The notes beneath the pieces were generated by a model. It worked only from the letters and a program-made list of their open reading frames with translations, was not told the origin of the DNA and did not search any database. A stretch of 64,000 nucleotides of DNA from Saprospiraceae bacterium (lineage in GTDB: Bacteria; Bacteroidota; Bacteroidia; Chitinophagales; Saprospiraceae), in the NCBI GenBank assembly GCA_041392805.1, contig JAWKLJ010000001.1, positions 1,488,001 through 1,552,000 of the forward strand. Direction: 5' to 3'. The translations under genes and the position numbers were made by a program. Below are positions 1 through 9,400 of this stretch, in pieces. Each line of letters starts with the position of its first letter. The first letter of the stretch is position 1.

Positions 1-1704
1 CCGGAGTTCTTTCTCCCATTGTCCGGTAAGTTCTGCTGACTTTAGCAATTCATTCTTGATGGTGTCGATCAGTTGAATGCCCGTTTGGGTGGGGAGGACG
101 AGTTTTTTCTGGCGCTGAATATACTCGCGTTTAAACAGGGTTTCGATGATATTCGCGCGGGTAGAGGGGCGGCCGATGCCATTGGCTTTCATCAACTCGC
201 GCAGTTCCTCATCATCCACATTTTTGCCGGCGGTCTCCATGGCACGCAGGAGGGTGGCCTCCGTATAGTTTTTGGGAGCTTGTGTTTTTTTCTCGACTAA
301 GGATGGCGTATGCGGCCCGGTTTCGCCTTGGGTAAAAAGGGGGAGTATTTTAATTTCTTCTTCCTTTTCGTCCGGTGTTTCGGCGTTGAGCTGATCTGTT
401 TTTGCAGGGCTTGGTTTTTGTGGGGGTTTGGGGTATAAAATTCGCCAGCCTTCTTCCAGGATTTCCTTTCCGCTTACTTTAAATTTCACTTCCGCAGATT
501 CGCCAATAACGGTGGTATTAGACACGATACAATCTGGGTAAAAATTAGCAATAAAGCGACGGGCGATGGCGTCGTACACCTTTTGGTCATTCGGCGGAAG
601 GCTTTTTTGTTGGCCTGTGGGGATAATGGCGTGGTGATCCGTAATTTTTTTATCATCAAATATTTTCGACTTGCGAATAGGATGCCCTAACAGCGATTGG
701 GTGAATTGACTATAGAAAGTCATTTGGCCCAAAATGCCCGCAATTTTAGGATAGATATCATTGGGAAGATAAGTGGTATCTACCCGTGGATAGGTCACTA
801 ATTTCTGTTCGTATAAACCTTGGACAATCTTTAGGGTTTGGTCTGCGGAGAAACCAAAGCGTTTATTGCAATTGACTTGCAGGCTGGTCAGGTCAAATAA
901 CTTGGGCGGGTATTCCTTGCCTTTCTTTTTAGTAAAGGAAACAATGGTAAAGGGTTGATTTTCTACTTGTTGAAGAAGTCCTTCTCCGTCTTCTTTTTTA
1001 AAAAAGCGGCCATCTTCGCAATTAAAGGTGACTTCCCTGTAAATGGTTTGCAATTCCCAAAAGGGTTGAGGGACAAAATTTTCGATTTCATGGTGTCGTT
1101 CGACGAGCATGGCTAGGGTTGGGGTTTGCACCCGGCCGATAGACAGCAGCTGTTTGAATCCGCCAAATTTCAACGTGTAGAGGCGGGTTGCATTCATCCC
1201 AAGGAGCCAGTCTCCGATCGCTCTGGAGCGTCCGGCATGGTAGAGATTATCAAAATGGCTGGCATCTTTCAGGTTTTGAAAGCCATCTCGAATGGCTTCC
1301 GGGGTAAGGGAGGAAATCCAGAGGCGGAGCACTTTGCCGCGATAATTGGCCAATTGGAGCACCCAGCGTTGGATCAGTTCTCCTTCCTGTCCGGCATCGC
1401 CACAATTGATGACCAAGGAGGCCTCCTTCAACAGCTTTTTAAGAATGCCGAATTGTTTTTTGACGCCCGTATTGGCGATCAGTTTAATATCAAATTTTTC
1501 GGGAAGAATAGGCAAGGTCTGCATATTCCATTTTTTCCAGGAAGGCTGGTAATCATCGGGTTCATTGAGGGTACAGAAGTGGCCAAAGGTCCAGCTTACA
1601 CAATACCCATTGCCTTCAAAGTAACCGTCCTGTTTGGTTCGAGCTCCAATGATGTAAGCGATTTCGCGGGCAACACTAGGCTTTTCGGCAATACAAACCT
1701 TCAT
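1..1704 (-). CDS. topB: DNA topoisomerase III (type IA), 3' end cut off by window
   Basis: This is a type IA DNA topoisomerase, which relaxes and decatenates DNA by single-strand passage. The frame is open from an ATG at 1704 to the window edge, giving 568 codons with the C-terminus missing. The N-terminal Toprim domain starts MKVCIAEKPSVAREIAY and carries the acidic stretch INCGDAGQEGELIQRW. The core has IGRVQTPTLAMLVERH, and the active-site motif LVTYPRVDT places the catalytic tyrosine at about residue 305. Later come HAIIPTG and GIGRPSTRA, both typical of TopB/TopA. The start lies 9 bp after the def stop codon, so the two genes probably share a transcript. A TopA paralog is less likely because the spacing and the short TopB-like Toprim opening fit topoisomerase III. 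Confidence 0.93.
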   Translation of the reverse strand, partial: MKVCIAEKPSVAREIAYIIGARTKQDGYFEGNGYCVSWTFGHFCTLNEPDDYQPSWKKWNMQTLPILPEKFDIKLIANTGVKKQFGILKKLLKEASLVINCGDAGQEGELIQRWVLQLANYRGKVLRLWISSLTPEAIRDGFQNLKDASHFDNLYHAGRSRAIGDWLLGMNATRLYTLKFGGFKQLLSIGRVQTPTLAMLVERHHEIENFVPQPFWELQTIYREVTFNCEDGRFFKKEDGEGLLQQVENQPFTIVSFTKKKGKEYPPKLFDLTSLQVNCNKRFGFSADQTLKIVQGLYEQKLVTYPRVDTTYLPNDIYPKIAGILGQMTFYSQFTQSLLGHPIRKSKIFDDKKITDHHAIIPTGQQKSLPPNDQKVYDAIARRFIANFYPDCIVSNTTVIGESAEVKFKVSGKEILEEGWRILYPKPPQKPSPAKTDQLNAETPDEKEEEIKILPLFTQGETGPHTPSLVEKKTQAPKNYTEATLLRAMETAGKNVDDEELRELMKANGIGRPSTRANIIETLFKREYIQRQKKLVLPTQTGIQLIDTIKNELLKSAELTGQWEKELR

Positions 1705-1713
1705 TATGATCCA

Positions 1714-2271
1714 TTACTTACCCAGAAACTTCATTTTATAGCTCACGCTAACGGCACCTTTGCGTATTTTCTCAAGTTTGCGGCGAACCAATTGTCTTTT
1801 AACTGGTTTGAGGCGTTCGGTAAACAATATCCCTTCGATATGGTCGTATTCATGCTGAATGACCCGGGCATTAATCCCTTCGAAGGTTTCCTCATGGATC
1901 TCAAAGTTTTCGTCTTGGTAGCGGATTCGGAGAATCGGTTGGCGGTCAACATCCCCACGGATAGTTGGAATACTTAGGCACCCTTCTTCATAGGCCCATT
2001 CTTGGCCTGTTTCTTCCAATTTCTGTGCATTAATGAACACCTTCTTAATGCCCTTGTGTTCCTCTCCTTCGTCCTGGGTTTGCTGAGTATCCACCAAAAA
2101 AAGACGAATAGGGAGCCCTATTTGAGGAGCAGCCAAGCCTACGCCCTCTGCCTGGTACATGGTTTCCCACATGTTTTCAATCAGGCGGGTAAGTTCGGGA
2201 TAATCCGCTGTAATGTCTTGTCCTATTTCTTTTAATACGGGATGACCGTAGCTGTATATCGGTAGTATCAT
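1714..2271 (-). CDS. def: Peptide deformylase
   Basis: The enzyme removes the N-formyl group from nascent proteins in the cytoplasm using a bound metal ion. All three family motifs are present in the 185-residue product: GVGLAAPQIG (residues 43-52), EGCLSIP (96-102, metal ligand Cys98) and QHEYDHIEG (139-147, ligands His140 and His144, catalytic Glu141). The length is normal for a bacterial deformylase. The basic tail, rich in Lys and Arg, is also common. The gene is followed 9 bp later by topB and preceded by ruvX 133 bp upstream on the same strand, so ruvX-def-topB may form a loose housekeeping operon. Confidence 0.97.
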   Translation of the reverse strand: MILPIYSYGHPVLKEIGQDITADYPELTRLIENMWETMYQAEGVGLAAPQIGLPIRLFLVDTQQTQDEGEEHKGIKKVFINAQKLEETGQEWAYEEGCLSIPTIRGDVDRQPILRIRYQDENFEIHEETFEGINARVIQHEYDHIEGILFTERLKPVKRQLVRRKLEKIRKGAVSVSYKMKFLGK

Positions 2272-2404
2272 TTTTTGTACAGTGTATAAATGTTTAAAGG
2301 TTTAATGAGCTTAAAAGGTTGAGACAGGTTAAAAAAAACAAGTTCTTAAACTTTCAAACCAAACCCTTTCCAGTGCACCAGAATACAAATTTGCGAATAA
2401 TCTG

Positions 2405-2821
2405 CTAATAATGGTAATGATCTAGGTAATCTTGTAAAATCAGGATGGCGCTCATTTTATCGACTAAGGATTTATCTCTTCGTTTCTTTTGACTAGGCAC
2501 CGTTTGCAGGATTAGTTTTTCGGCTGCCCTGGAGCTAAAGCGTTCGTCATGGAGTACTACTTTCACCTCTGGCAGTAGTCTTTCCACACTTCGGACAAAG
2601 CCAATAACGATATGATGAATCTTGGAAGGCGTTCCGTCTGGGTAACGTGGTTCGCCCACCACTATTTTCTCTACCTCTTCTGCGGCGCAATAGCTTTGCA
2701 AAAAGTCAAGTACGGCGGGAGTGGGCAGGGTGTCCAGGCCATTTACGCTAATTTGTAAAGGGTCCGTGACAGCTATCCCTGTCCGTTTGGTTCCATAATC
2801 GATTGATAATATTCTTGCCAC
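2405..2821 (-). CDS. ruvX: RuvX/YqgF-family Holliday-junction resolvase-like nuclease
   Basis: This is a 138-residue RNase H-fold protein of the YqgF/RuvX family, which is linked to pre-16S rRNA processing and proposed Holliday-junction resolution. The opening ILSIDYGTKRTGIAV holds the first catalytic Asp (Asp7). VVGEPRYPDG and HDERFSSRAAE supply the middle motifs, and LVDKMSAILILQDYL carries the last acidic residue. Length and motif order match the family. It lies upstream of def on the same strand across a 133-bp gap in which no gene is visible. Confidence 0.93.
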   Translation of the reverse strand: MARILSIDYGTKRTGIAVTDPLQISVNGLDTLPTPAVLDFLQSYCAAEEVEKIVVGEPRYPDGTPSKIHHIVIGFVRSVERLLPEVKVVLHDERFSSRAAEKLILQTVPSQKKRRDKSLVDKMSAILILQDYLDHYHY

Positions 2822-3492
2822 GATGCAAAAGTAATAAAAAAAATTGTCGACCGCTCATCCGAAGTTGAGGTGGCCGACAACTATCCTCCGCAGTCGTAAA
2901 TTATGTCGAATTATTATTACCAAATTTAACAAATGACAAGTGGAAAAATAGGGACAAGGTGATAATCGGTTGGCTCGGGGTGACAAATGGAGAGAAGGAG
3001 TTGATGCGAGTGAAAAGAAAACACGTGCGCTGACAATTTTTGTGGTCAACTCAAAACGAAGATCATAAGCGATTGAAAATGAGCGTTGATCAAGACTTTT
3101 AGTTGACTAGCGCACAAAAATTGTCAGAGAACCAGAAGACAGTACAAAGTGAGATAAAGGCTCAGAAGTTAAATGAAACACATAATCAATAGTTTATCAG
3201 TCGCTTATCATATAAATTTAATTCGTTATGTAACAAATGTGCAAATTTGTAATAAAGAATGAAACACCTATACCTGCATTTGAATCAGGTGTACAAGGGA
3301 AAGCCGACAAAAGGACGCTATATTTGTATTTGTCGGATAAAATGGATTTGTCAGGCACCCAAAATAAAAACGATTAGCCATATCATTTATGGTTCTCTGA
3401 CAATTTTATTTACCCTTATCCTCATATTTAAATTACGTAATTTTATTGTATATTAGCATTAGCCTGTAAGCATTTTTATCAAATCTATTCAT
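2822..3492. other. Intergenic region with related inverted repeats, no supported gene
   Basis: About 670 bp lie between the divergent ruvX and STAND-regulator genes. Short open frames at 2855-3049 and 3259-3456 show no recognisable domain and are probably chance. The region is AT-rich and holds three related copies of a CTGACAATTTT(T)GTG motif in alternating orientation (3030-3050, 3102-3133 and 3391-3407), listed separately. A TATATTTG box near 3320 resembles the Bacteroidota -7 promoter consensus TAnnTTTG, but no convincing -33 partner was found. Confidence 0.5.
3030..3407. repeat. Inverted-repeat cluster, possible decayed mobile element
   Basis: CTGACAATTTTTGTG (3030-3044) is matched exactly in reverse complement by CACAAAAATTGTCAG (3113-3127). 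The adjoining GTCAAC (3045-3050) pairs with GTTGAC (3103-3108), offset by a five-base insertion. The second copy extends as AAAATTGTCAGAGAACC (3117-3133), which is a perfect 17-base inverted repeat of 3391-3407. Ends of this kind, about 275 bp apart, suggest a miniature element, or paired operator sites for the regulator just downstream. No transposase or target-site duplication was recognised. Confidence 0.5.
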
Positions 3493-3588
3493 ATGAACAA
3501 ACTTAACCCTATAAAAAACCTGGCTATCGCTGGCTGTTTGATCTTTCTACAACAAGCTTTATCCATTTTCTATATTTTCCATTTGTAA
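3493..3588 (+). CDS. Small hydrophobic leader ORF (31 aa) coupled to the STAND regulator
   Basis: An ATG at 3493 opens a 31-codon frame rich in hydrophobic residues (its middle reads IAGCLIFLQQALSIF). It ends with TAA at 3586-3588, whose last A is the first base of the next gene's ATG (TAATG). A stop-start overlap of this type usually means translational coupling. The peptide may be a leader controlling the downstream regulator, a small membrane peptide, or part of an upstream-extended regulator frame lost by mutation. No family is recognised, and existence as a product is inferred only from the overlap. Confidence 0.4.
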   Translation: MNKLNPIKNLAIAGCLIFLQQALSIFYIFHL

Positions 3589-6431
3589 TGCAAGACCTGC
3601 CCACTTTTCCTAATGCTTTTATTGGTCGGGAATACCATCTTCAGGCTTTAAAATCGCTTTTGCAAAAGGAAACTACCCGACTTATCACCCTACTTGGCCC
3701 GGGCGGGATGGGTAAAACACGGCTATCGGTGCGATTAGGAGAGATGGCTGCAGATCAATTCAAACATGGTGTATGTTTTGTAGGCCTGGAAATGGTGAAT
3801 AACCACCAGCAGGTGCCCTTATATATTGGTCAACGACTAGGACTGAAGGAAAGTTTTGGGAACTCCTTGCTGGACGAGATCATTAAGGAGTTAAAGGATA
3901 AACATTTTCTCTTAATTCTGGATAACCTGGAGCAGATCTTGGAATCCAGGGACCTGATCGAAAGGATTTTAAACGACTGCCCAGGGGTATGTATCTTGAC
4001 CACTAGCAGAGAAATTCTGGGACTACCCCAAGAAATTGAGTACCCCTTGGATAGCCTTAATCGGCCGAACCCAAGGCTTTTTCCGGGAACAGAAGATCTA
4101 TTAAAATTTGATGCCATCGAATTGTTTGTACAGAAAGCGCAATCCTGTCTTCCGAGCTTTCAACTCAACCAGGATAATGCTGCGGCCATTGTAGCCATTT
4201 GCCAACAATTGGAGGGATTGCCGCTCCCTATAGAATTAGCAGCGGCAAGGGTTAAACTATTCTCGCCGGAAGTCATTCTCAGGAAATTAGAAACAGCCGG
4301 AGATTTACTCAAAACGCGGTCCATAGGCGTGCCATTGCGTCATCAAACCATTACCAATACCGTTCAATGGAGTTATGATCTACTGGATGAAACCGAGCAG
4401 CAGGTATTTCAACAGTTAGCTTTATTTAGAGGCGGATTCACCCCGACCTCGCTCGAAGCCGTATGCACGGGATTTGAGGCACTTGAGGTTATTGAGTCTT
4501 TCATCAACAAAAGCTTAATCGTCAAAGGAGAAGAAATTCATTACATCCCGCGATTCCGCATGCTGAAGTTAATCCGTGATTATGGCTTGGAGCGCTTGCA
4601 GGGTCACCCAGAAAAAGAGCGTTATTATCATCGTTTTGCCCAATATTTCCTATCTTATATAATAGAAATTCAGTCTACCTTTCAAAAAAAAGACCCCTCC
4701 AAATGGGTCACCTTGCTCGAAGCAGAGTATGAAAATGTGAGGGTTGCCTTAGAATGGTTGATCAGCAACAGCCCGGAGTTGGCCGCCAAGATGGGGGTTA
4801 GTATTTGGCCATTCTATTTAAATCGGGGCTTTCTTCGGGAGGGATTGGAGATAACTGAACAACTTATTGCATTACCGATAGCAGAAAAAGCGCTTAAGGC
4901 TCATTTGCTGGAAGCGGCCGGTACCTTATTGCACAATTTAGGTAACTATTTGAAAGCCAAGGAATATTTTAAAGAATGCCTGGACCTTTGGAAGCATCTC
5001 CGGGATAAGATAGAAATTGCAAAAGCCCTCAATAATTTGGGTTGGGCGGAATGGCGGATCGGCCATTATGATCACGCCATTTCTTATTCAGAAAGTGCCT
5101 TGGAAATTGCGGAAGAGCTACAAGATAAATTTGCACAGACCAGGGCTTTGAATAACCTGGCCTGGACCTACATGTGTCAAGGAAAATTTAAAGAAGCCGA
5201 AGACTTACAGCGCAATATATTACAAACCCACTTAGCCACCCAAAATAATCGTTCGATTGCCTTTGCCAAGACCAACCTTGGCTGGGCCCTAATACGAACT
5301 GGAAAAGGGATAGAAGCTGAACGAATGATCAATCAAGGCATCCAGCTTTTTGAAGCATTGAAAGACCAACAACTGATGACTTATTCCTGGAAAATTATGG
5401 CTTTGCGCCGATTCTGGGAAAACGATTTTGGAGCCGCTTTAGCCATACTTCAGGAAAAGTGTATCCCCGTTTTTGAAAAAATTGGAGACATTTGGGGCTT
5501 AGCTTCTAGTCATCATCAACTTGGACATGTATACTTCCAGTTAGCTGATTTAGATCAGGCAAAAGCTCACCTTGCCAAATCAATGGAGCTTGCTCAACAT
5601 TCCCATGATAAATTTGGGGAGGCTAATAGCCGCTTGTGGCTGAGTAAAGTATTTGCCGCAAAAGACGAAAACTCAAGCACCGAAGATTACCTGGACCAAA
5701 GTCTTTCGTTGGCAGCAACCATGGATGCCAGGGAACTTTTGATGAACGGCCATCTGGAAAAAGCTCTCCGCGCACAAAAGCAAAATGCCATGGAGGTAGC
5801 CATCATCCATACGGCCATAGCTGATTTCTATGCAGCGGCACTTGGGCCCCACCAATACCAACTGTTCTGGTCACAGATTCAGACAAATATAATGGTGTAC
5901 CAGTCGGTTTTTAAGGTCGACAAAGCTGAAACTGCGGCCAGATTGGCCCATCAATGGCATGGAGAAGAAGATCATCTTTCGATGCCACTAAAAAAAGAGG
6001 AATTGCAGCGACGCATACACAAGCTTTTGAATGCCGAACAAACGCTATCCAGGAATCATGATAAAACCCAGGTAGGGCAAGCAGCACCGTCCAATGAAAA
6101 GGAAGACCCCTTTACCCGAAAGGTGCGTCAAATCATCGAAGCACATCTCCAGGATCCCCGATTTGGCCTTAAAGAACTTTGCCAGGAGGTTGGCGTGAGT
6201 CATTCTCACCTGCACCGAAAATTAAGTTCGCTCACTGGCCAGTCAGTTTCCAAATTCATTCGAAATATTCGCCTGGAAAAGGCAAAGTCATTACTCTTGG
6301 ATTCCAACCTGACCATTACAGCTGTTGCCTATGACACGGGATTCAAGGATCCAGATTATTTTTTTCGGGTTTTCAAACAAGCTTTTGACTTGACACCAAA
6401 TGAGTATAGAAAAGTGGAACAAAATAAATAG
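3588..6431 (+). CDS. STAND ATPase (NB-ARC/MalT-like)-TPR regulator with C-terminal AraC DNA-binding domain
   Basis: The 947-residue cytoplasmic protein combines an NTPase switch with DNA binding. Residues 37-44 are a Walker A loop (GPGGMGKT), LLILDN at 108-113 is Walker B with Asp112, TTSRE near 138-142 is a sensor motif, and LEGLPLPIELAAAR follows as the GxP region of AP-ATPases/AfsR/MalT-type STAND proteins. From about 430 to 720 a helical array repeats motifs such as ALNNLGWAEWRIG and ALNNLAWTYMCQG, typical of TPRs. About residues 845-945 form a double helix-turn-helix AraC domain with LKELCQEVGVSHSHLHRKL, closely resembling the output domain of the HTCS genes in this window. STAND regulators usually bind an inducer through the repeats and oligomerise; the ligand is unknown. 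The gene converges on the HTCS gene, leaving only 21 bp between stops. Confidence 0.88.
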   Translation: MQDLPTFPNAFIGREYHLQALKSLLQKETTRLITLLGPGGMGKTRLSVRLGEMAADQFKHGVCFVGLEMVNNHQQVPLYIGQRLGLKESFGNSLLDEIIKELKDKHFLLILDNLEQILESRDLIERILNDCPGVCILTTSREILGLPQEIEYPLDSLNRPNPRLFPGTEDLLKFDAIELFVQKAQSCLPSFQLNQDNAAAIVAICQQLEGLPLPIELAAARVKLFSPEVILRKLETAGDLLKTRSIGVPLRHQTITNTVQWSYDLLDETEQQVFQQLALFRGGFTPTSLEAVCTGFEALEVIESFINKSLIVKGEEIHYIPRFRMLKLIRDYGLERLQGHPEKERYYHRFAQYFLSYIIEIQSTFQKKDPSKWVTLLEAEYENVRVALEWLISNSPELAAKMGVSIWPFYLNRGFLREGLEITEQLIALPIAEKALKAHLLEAAGTLLHNLGNYLKAKEYFKECLDLWKHLRDKIEIAKALNNLGWAEWRIGHYDHAISYSESALEIAEELQDKFAQTRALNNLAWTYMCQGKFKEAEDLQRNILQTHLATQNNRSIAFAKTNLGWALIRTGKGIEAERMINQGIQLFEALKDQQLMTYSWKIMALRRFWENDFGAALAILQEKCIPVFEKIGDIWGLASSHHQLGHVYFQLADLDQAKAHLAKSMELAQHSHDKFGEANSRLWLSKVFAAKDENSSTEDYLDQSLSLAATMDARELLMNGHLEKALRAQKQNAMEVAIIHTAIADFYAAALGPHQYQLFWSQIQTNIMVYQSVFKVDKAETAARLAHQWHGEEDHLSMPLKKEELQRRIHKLLNAEQTLSRNHDKTQVGQAAPSNEKEDPFTRKVRQIIEAHLQDPRFGLKELCQEVGVSHSHLHRKLSSLTGQSVSKFIRNIRLEKAKSLLLDSNLTITAVAYDTGFKDPDYFFRVFKQAFDLTPNEYRKVEQNK

Positions 6432-6452
6432 TTGGATTTTTTTCTCCGTAGC

Positions 6453-9400
6453 TTATTGCCGCAACGCTGTTGGCGTTACGCCAAAATGCTGTGAAAATGA
6501 ACGGGAAAAATGCGCCGGATCTCTGTAACCTACCTGATAGCTCACCTCAGCAATATTGAGTGTGGGGTCTTTCAGCAATTCGTAGGCTTTTTGCAGACGG
6601 ATGATTCGGATATATTGCGTAGTGGAAAAGCCGCTGAGCGCCTTGAGCTTGCGGTGTACTTGAACGCGACTTAAGCCCAAGGCCCGGCTTAAGGTTATTA
6701 CATTAAAATCAGGATCATCCAAATGGGATTCTACAATGGTTCTTGTCTTTTCTAAGAAAGGGTCTTCCACTTCTTTCGTCTTGGTAGCGGAAAGTTGTTG
6801 CTTTTGCTGTAATTTTCTACGGAGCTGGATCAATTTATCTATGTGGATCAGCAATTCTTCTTTTTGAAAGGGTTTGCTCAGATAAATGTCTGCACCTCGA
6901 CTGAGGCCTTTCAATTTATCCTCTTGCATTACTTTAGCTGTGAGCAAAATAATAGGAATATGTTCGGTCCTTTCGTCCGTCTTCAGTTTTTCGCACAACT
7001 CAAAACCATCTATTTCTGGCATCATTACGTCACTGATTACCAAATCGGGGAGATGTTCGATAGCCTTGGCTTGCCCCTGCCGTCCATTTTTGGCTTCCAG
7101 GATTTGATAGCGATTTTCCAGGCAGCTCCTTAGATAGTAAATGACATCCTGGTTATCCTCTACAATGAGCACCAAGGGGAGGTCTTCCTTTTTTTCAGTG
7201 TTTAGGCCATTCTCCGTGAAGGGAAAGGTTCGTTCAGAGACGAAGGCTACCGGTTGAAGCACGGGATCATCTACGATCATCCTTGCCTCCTTTCGAATAG
7301 GTAACCGACAGGTAAAAGTTGTTCCCTTGTCTACTTTACTTTTAACCTTTATACTTCCCTCCATTAGCTCCAGTAGCTCTTTGACCAATGATAAGCCCAA
7401 CCCTGTGCCTTCTCCCTTCTCGATTGCAGCATCGTCAGCCTGAAAAAAGCGATCGAAGATTTGTGGCAGTTTTTCTTCTGGAATGCCATTTCCTGTATCT
7501 TGAACTTCGATCTCCAAAAAAGGGTGAGCATCCTCTTCGGCTACTTTGGCTATGACCTTGATACTACCGTATTCTGGTGTAAACTTGATGGCATTGGCAA
7601 TTAAATTACTGATTACTTGCTGGCATTTATCAGGATCATAATCCATTAGCTGACTTTGGATAGCAGCATGGAAAGAAAGGGTCACCTTTTGGGAATAGGC
7701 CAGCGAGTGGAAGGACTCTACCAGGTAACTCAGGTATTTAATAATGTCTCCCTGGATGTATTCCAACTTTAGTTTTCCTGCTTCCAATTTGGAGAGATCC
7801 AGCATTTGGTTGATGAGATGCAGTAGTCGATTGCTGTTACTGCTGATGAGCTCACTACGCTCCCCAATTTTCCAGCGTGGATTTTCTTTGATCTCTTTAG
7901 CCAACCCCTGGATGATGGTCAATGGCGTGCGGAGCTCATGGGTGATATTGGTGTAAAATCTACTTTTAAACTCGTCCAATTCTTTTAATCGTTTGGCTTC
8001 TGCTTGTTCCATTTGTAGGGAGCTTTTCAATAGCAAGCGACGTTTTTGATAGCTATAAATGGTATAAACCACCAGGATTGCAGCTAAGCAATAAAGAAGA
8101 TAAGCCCACCAGGTTTTCCACCAAGGAGGTAGGATGCTGATATTGATTGTGGCGGGAACCTCCGCCCAATAGCCATCACTATTACTACCTAATAGTTCGA
8201 AGCGGTATGTTCCAGGATTGAGATTGGTATACCTGGCCGATTTTTCGGTGCCGGCTTCGATCCAGTGTTGGTCATATGGGCGTAAGCGGTGCCGGTATTG
8301 GTTAAGCTGGGGATCGGTATAATGGAGGCCGAGGTATTTGAAAGTCAAATCATTTTGGTCGTAAGGTAGTACCAACTGATCTGGTAATTCCCGCAGAAAA
8401 TTGCCAGTGGCATCCACTTCTCCTTTTCTGTAAGATTTGTTGAACACCAGGAGGTCTTCAATATGCAGGATCGGGGGGAGGTTATTTTCCCTAACCTGCG
8501 CTGGTTTGAAGCTGACCAGGCCTTTGATCGAACCGAGGTAAAAAGTGCCATCGGAAGCCTTTAGTGCACTAAAATCCATAAATTGATACGTAGGCAACCC
8601 ATCTGATCTATCGTAATTGCTAAAGGTCTCTGTTGCTGGATTAAACCTGCAAATTCCATAGTTCGTGCCCATCCACAACCCTTTATCTTGATCCTCTAAA
8701 ATGGTATATACTTTGTTTCCAGGAAATTCATCACTTGTGATAAATGATCGGATTATGCCCGTTTCTGGCGCAAATTCAATCAACCCATGGTCCCCGGTCC
8801 CTAGCCAAAACTTGCCGGGTTCGTACTCGTAGATCGTTCTGATTCCTACGCCCTCTAAATAGGGGGTAAAACGATCCGTTTTAGGATCAAACTGGTATAA
8901 TCCATCCATCCAGGTACCTACCCAGAGGCGACTGTGGGCATCTTCGTGAATGACATAAATACTTTGATTGAACTTGTTATTCTTTTGCCCAGCAATGGCA
9001 GGCAACAGGTATTGTTTGGCGCGTCCCGTGCTTTTGTCAAACTGGTAAATGCCGTTGCCCCAGGAGCCTAGCCAAAAGCGGCCTTCGGCGTCTTCATGGA
9101 TGGCGTAAATAGATGCACTCTCTTGGTGATGACCATCGTCAAGGCCAATGGGGAAGTGGGTAAATTGGCTTGCTTTGCGATCAAAACGGCTCAAACCTTT
9201 GTCGTGCGCCAACCATAGTTCCTCGTCACTATCTTCAAAAAAAGCTTTAATCCTATTACTAGTCGGGCCGTCGGAAATCGGCGTAGATGATTGAAAAAGC
9301 TGGTATTTACCTGTCTTGCGATCCCATCGATAAGCACCTTCATCCCATACCGCCACCCAAATGACATTAGGTGCAGTCGGAGATTCAAATACACTAGAAA

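Noticed and set aside
1126..1977. 283-codon plus-strand open frame over topB and def
   Set aside because: It lies antisense to two clear housekeeping genes and has no family features.
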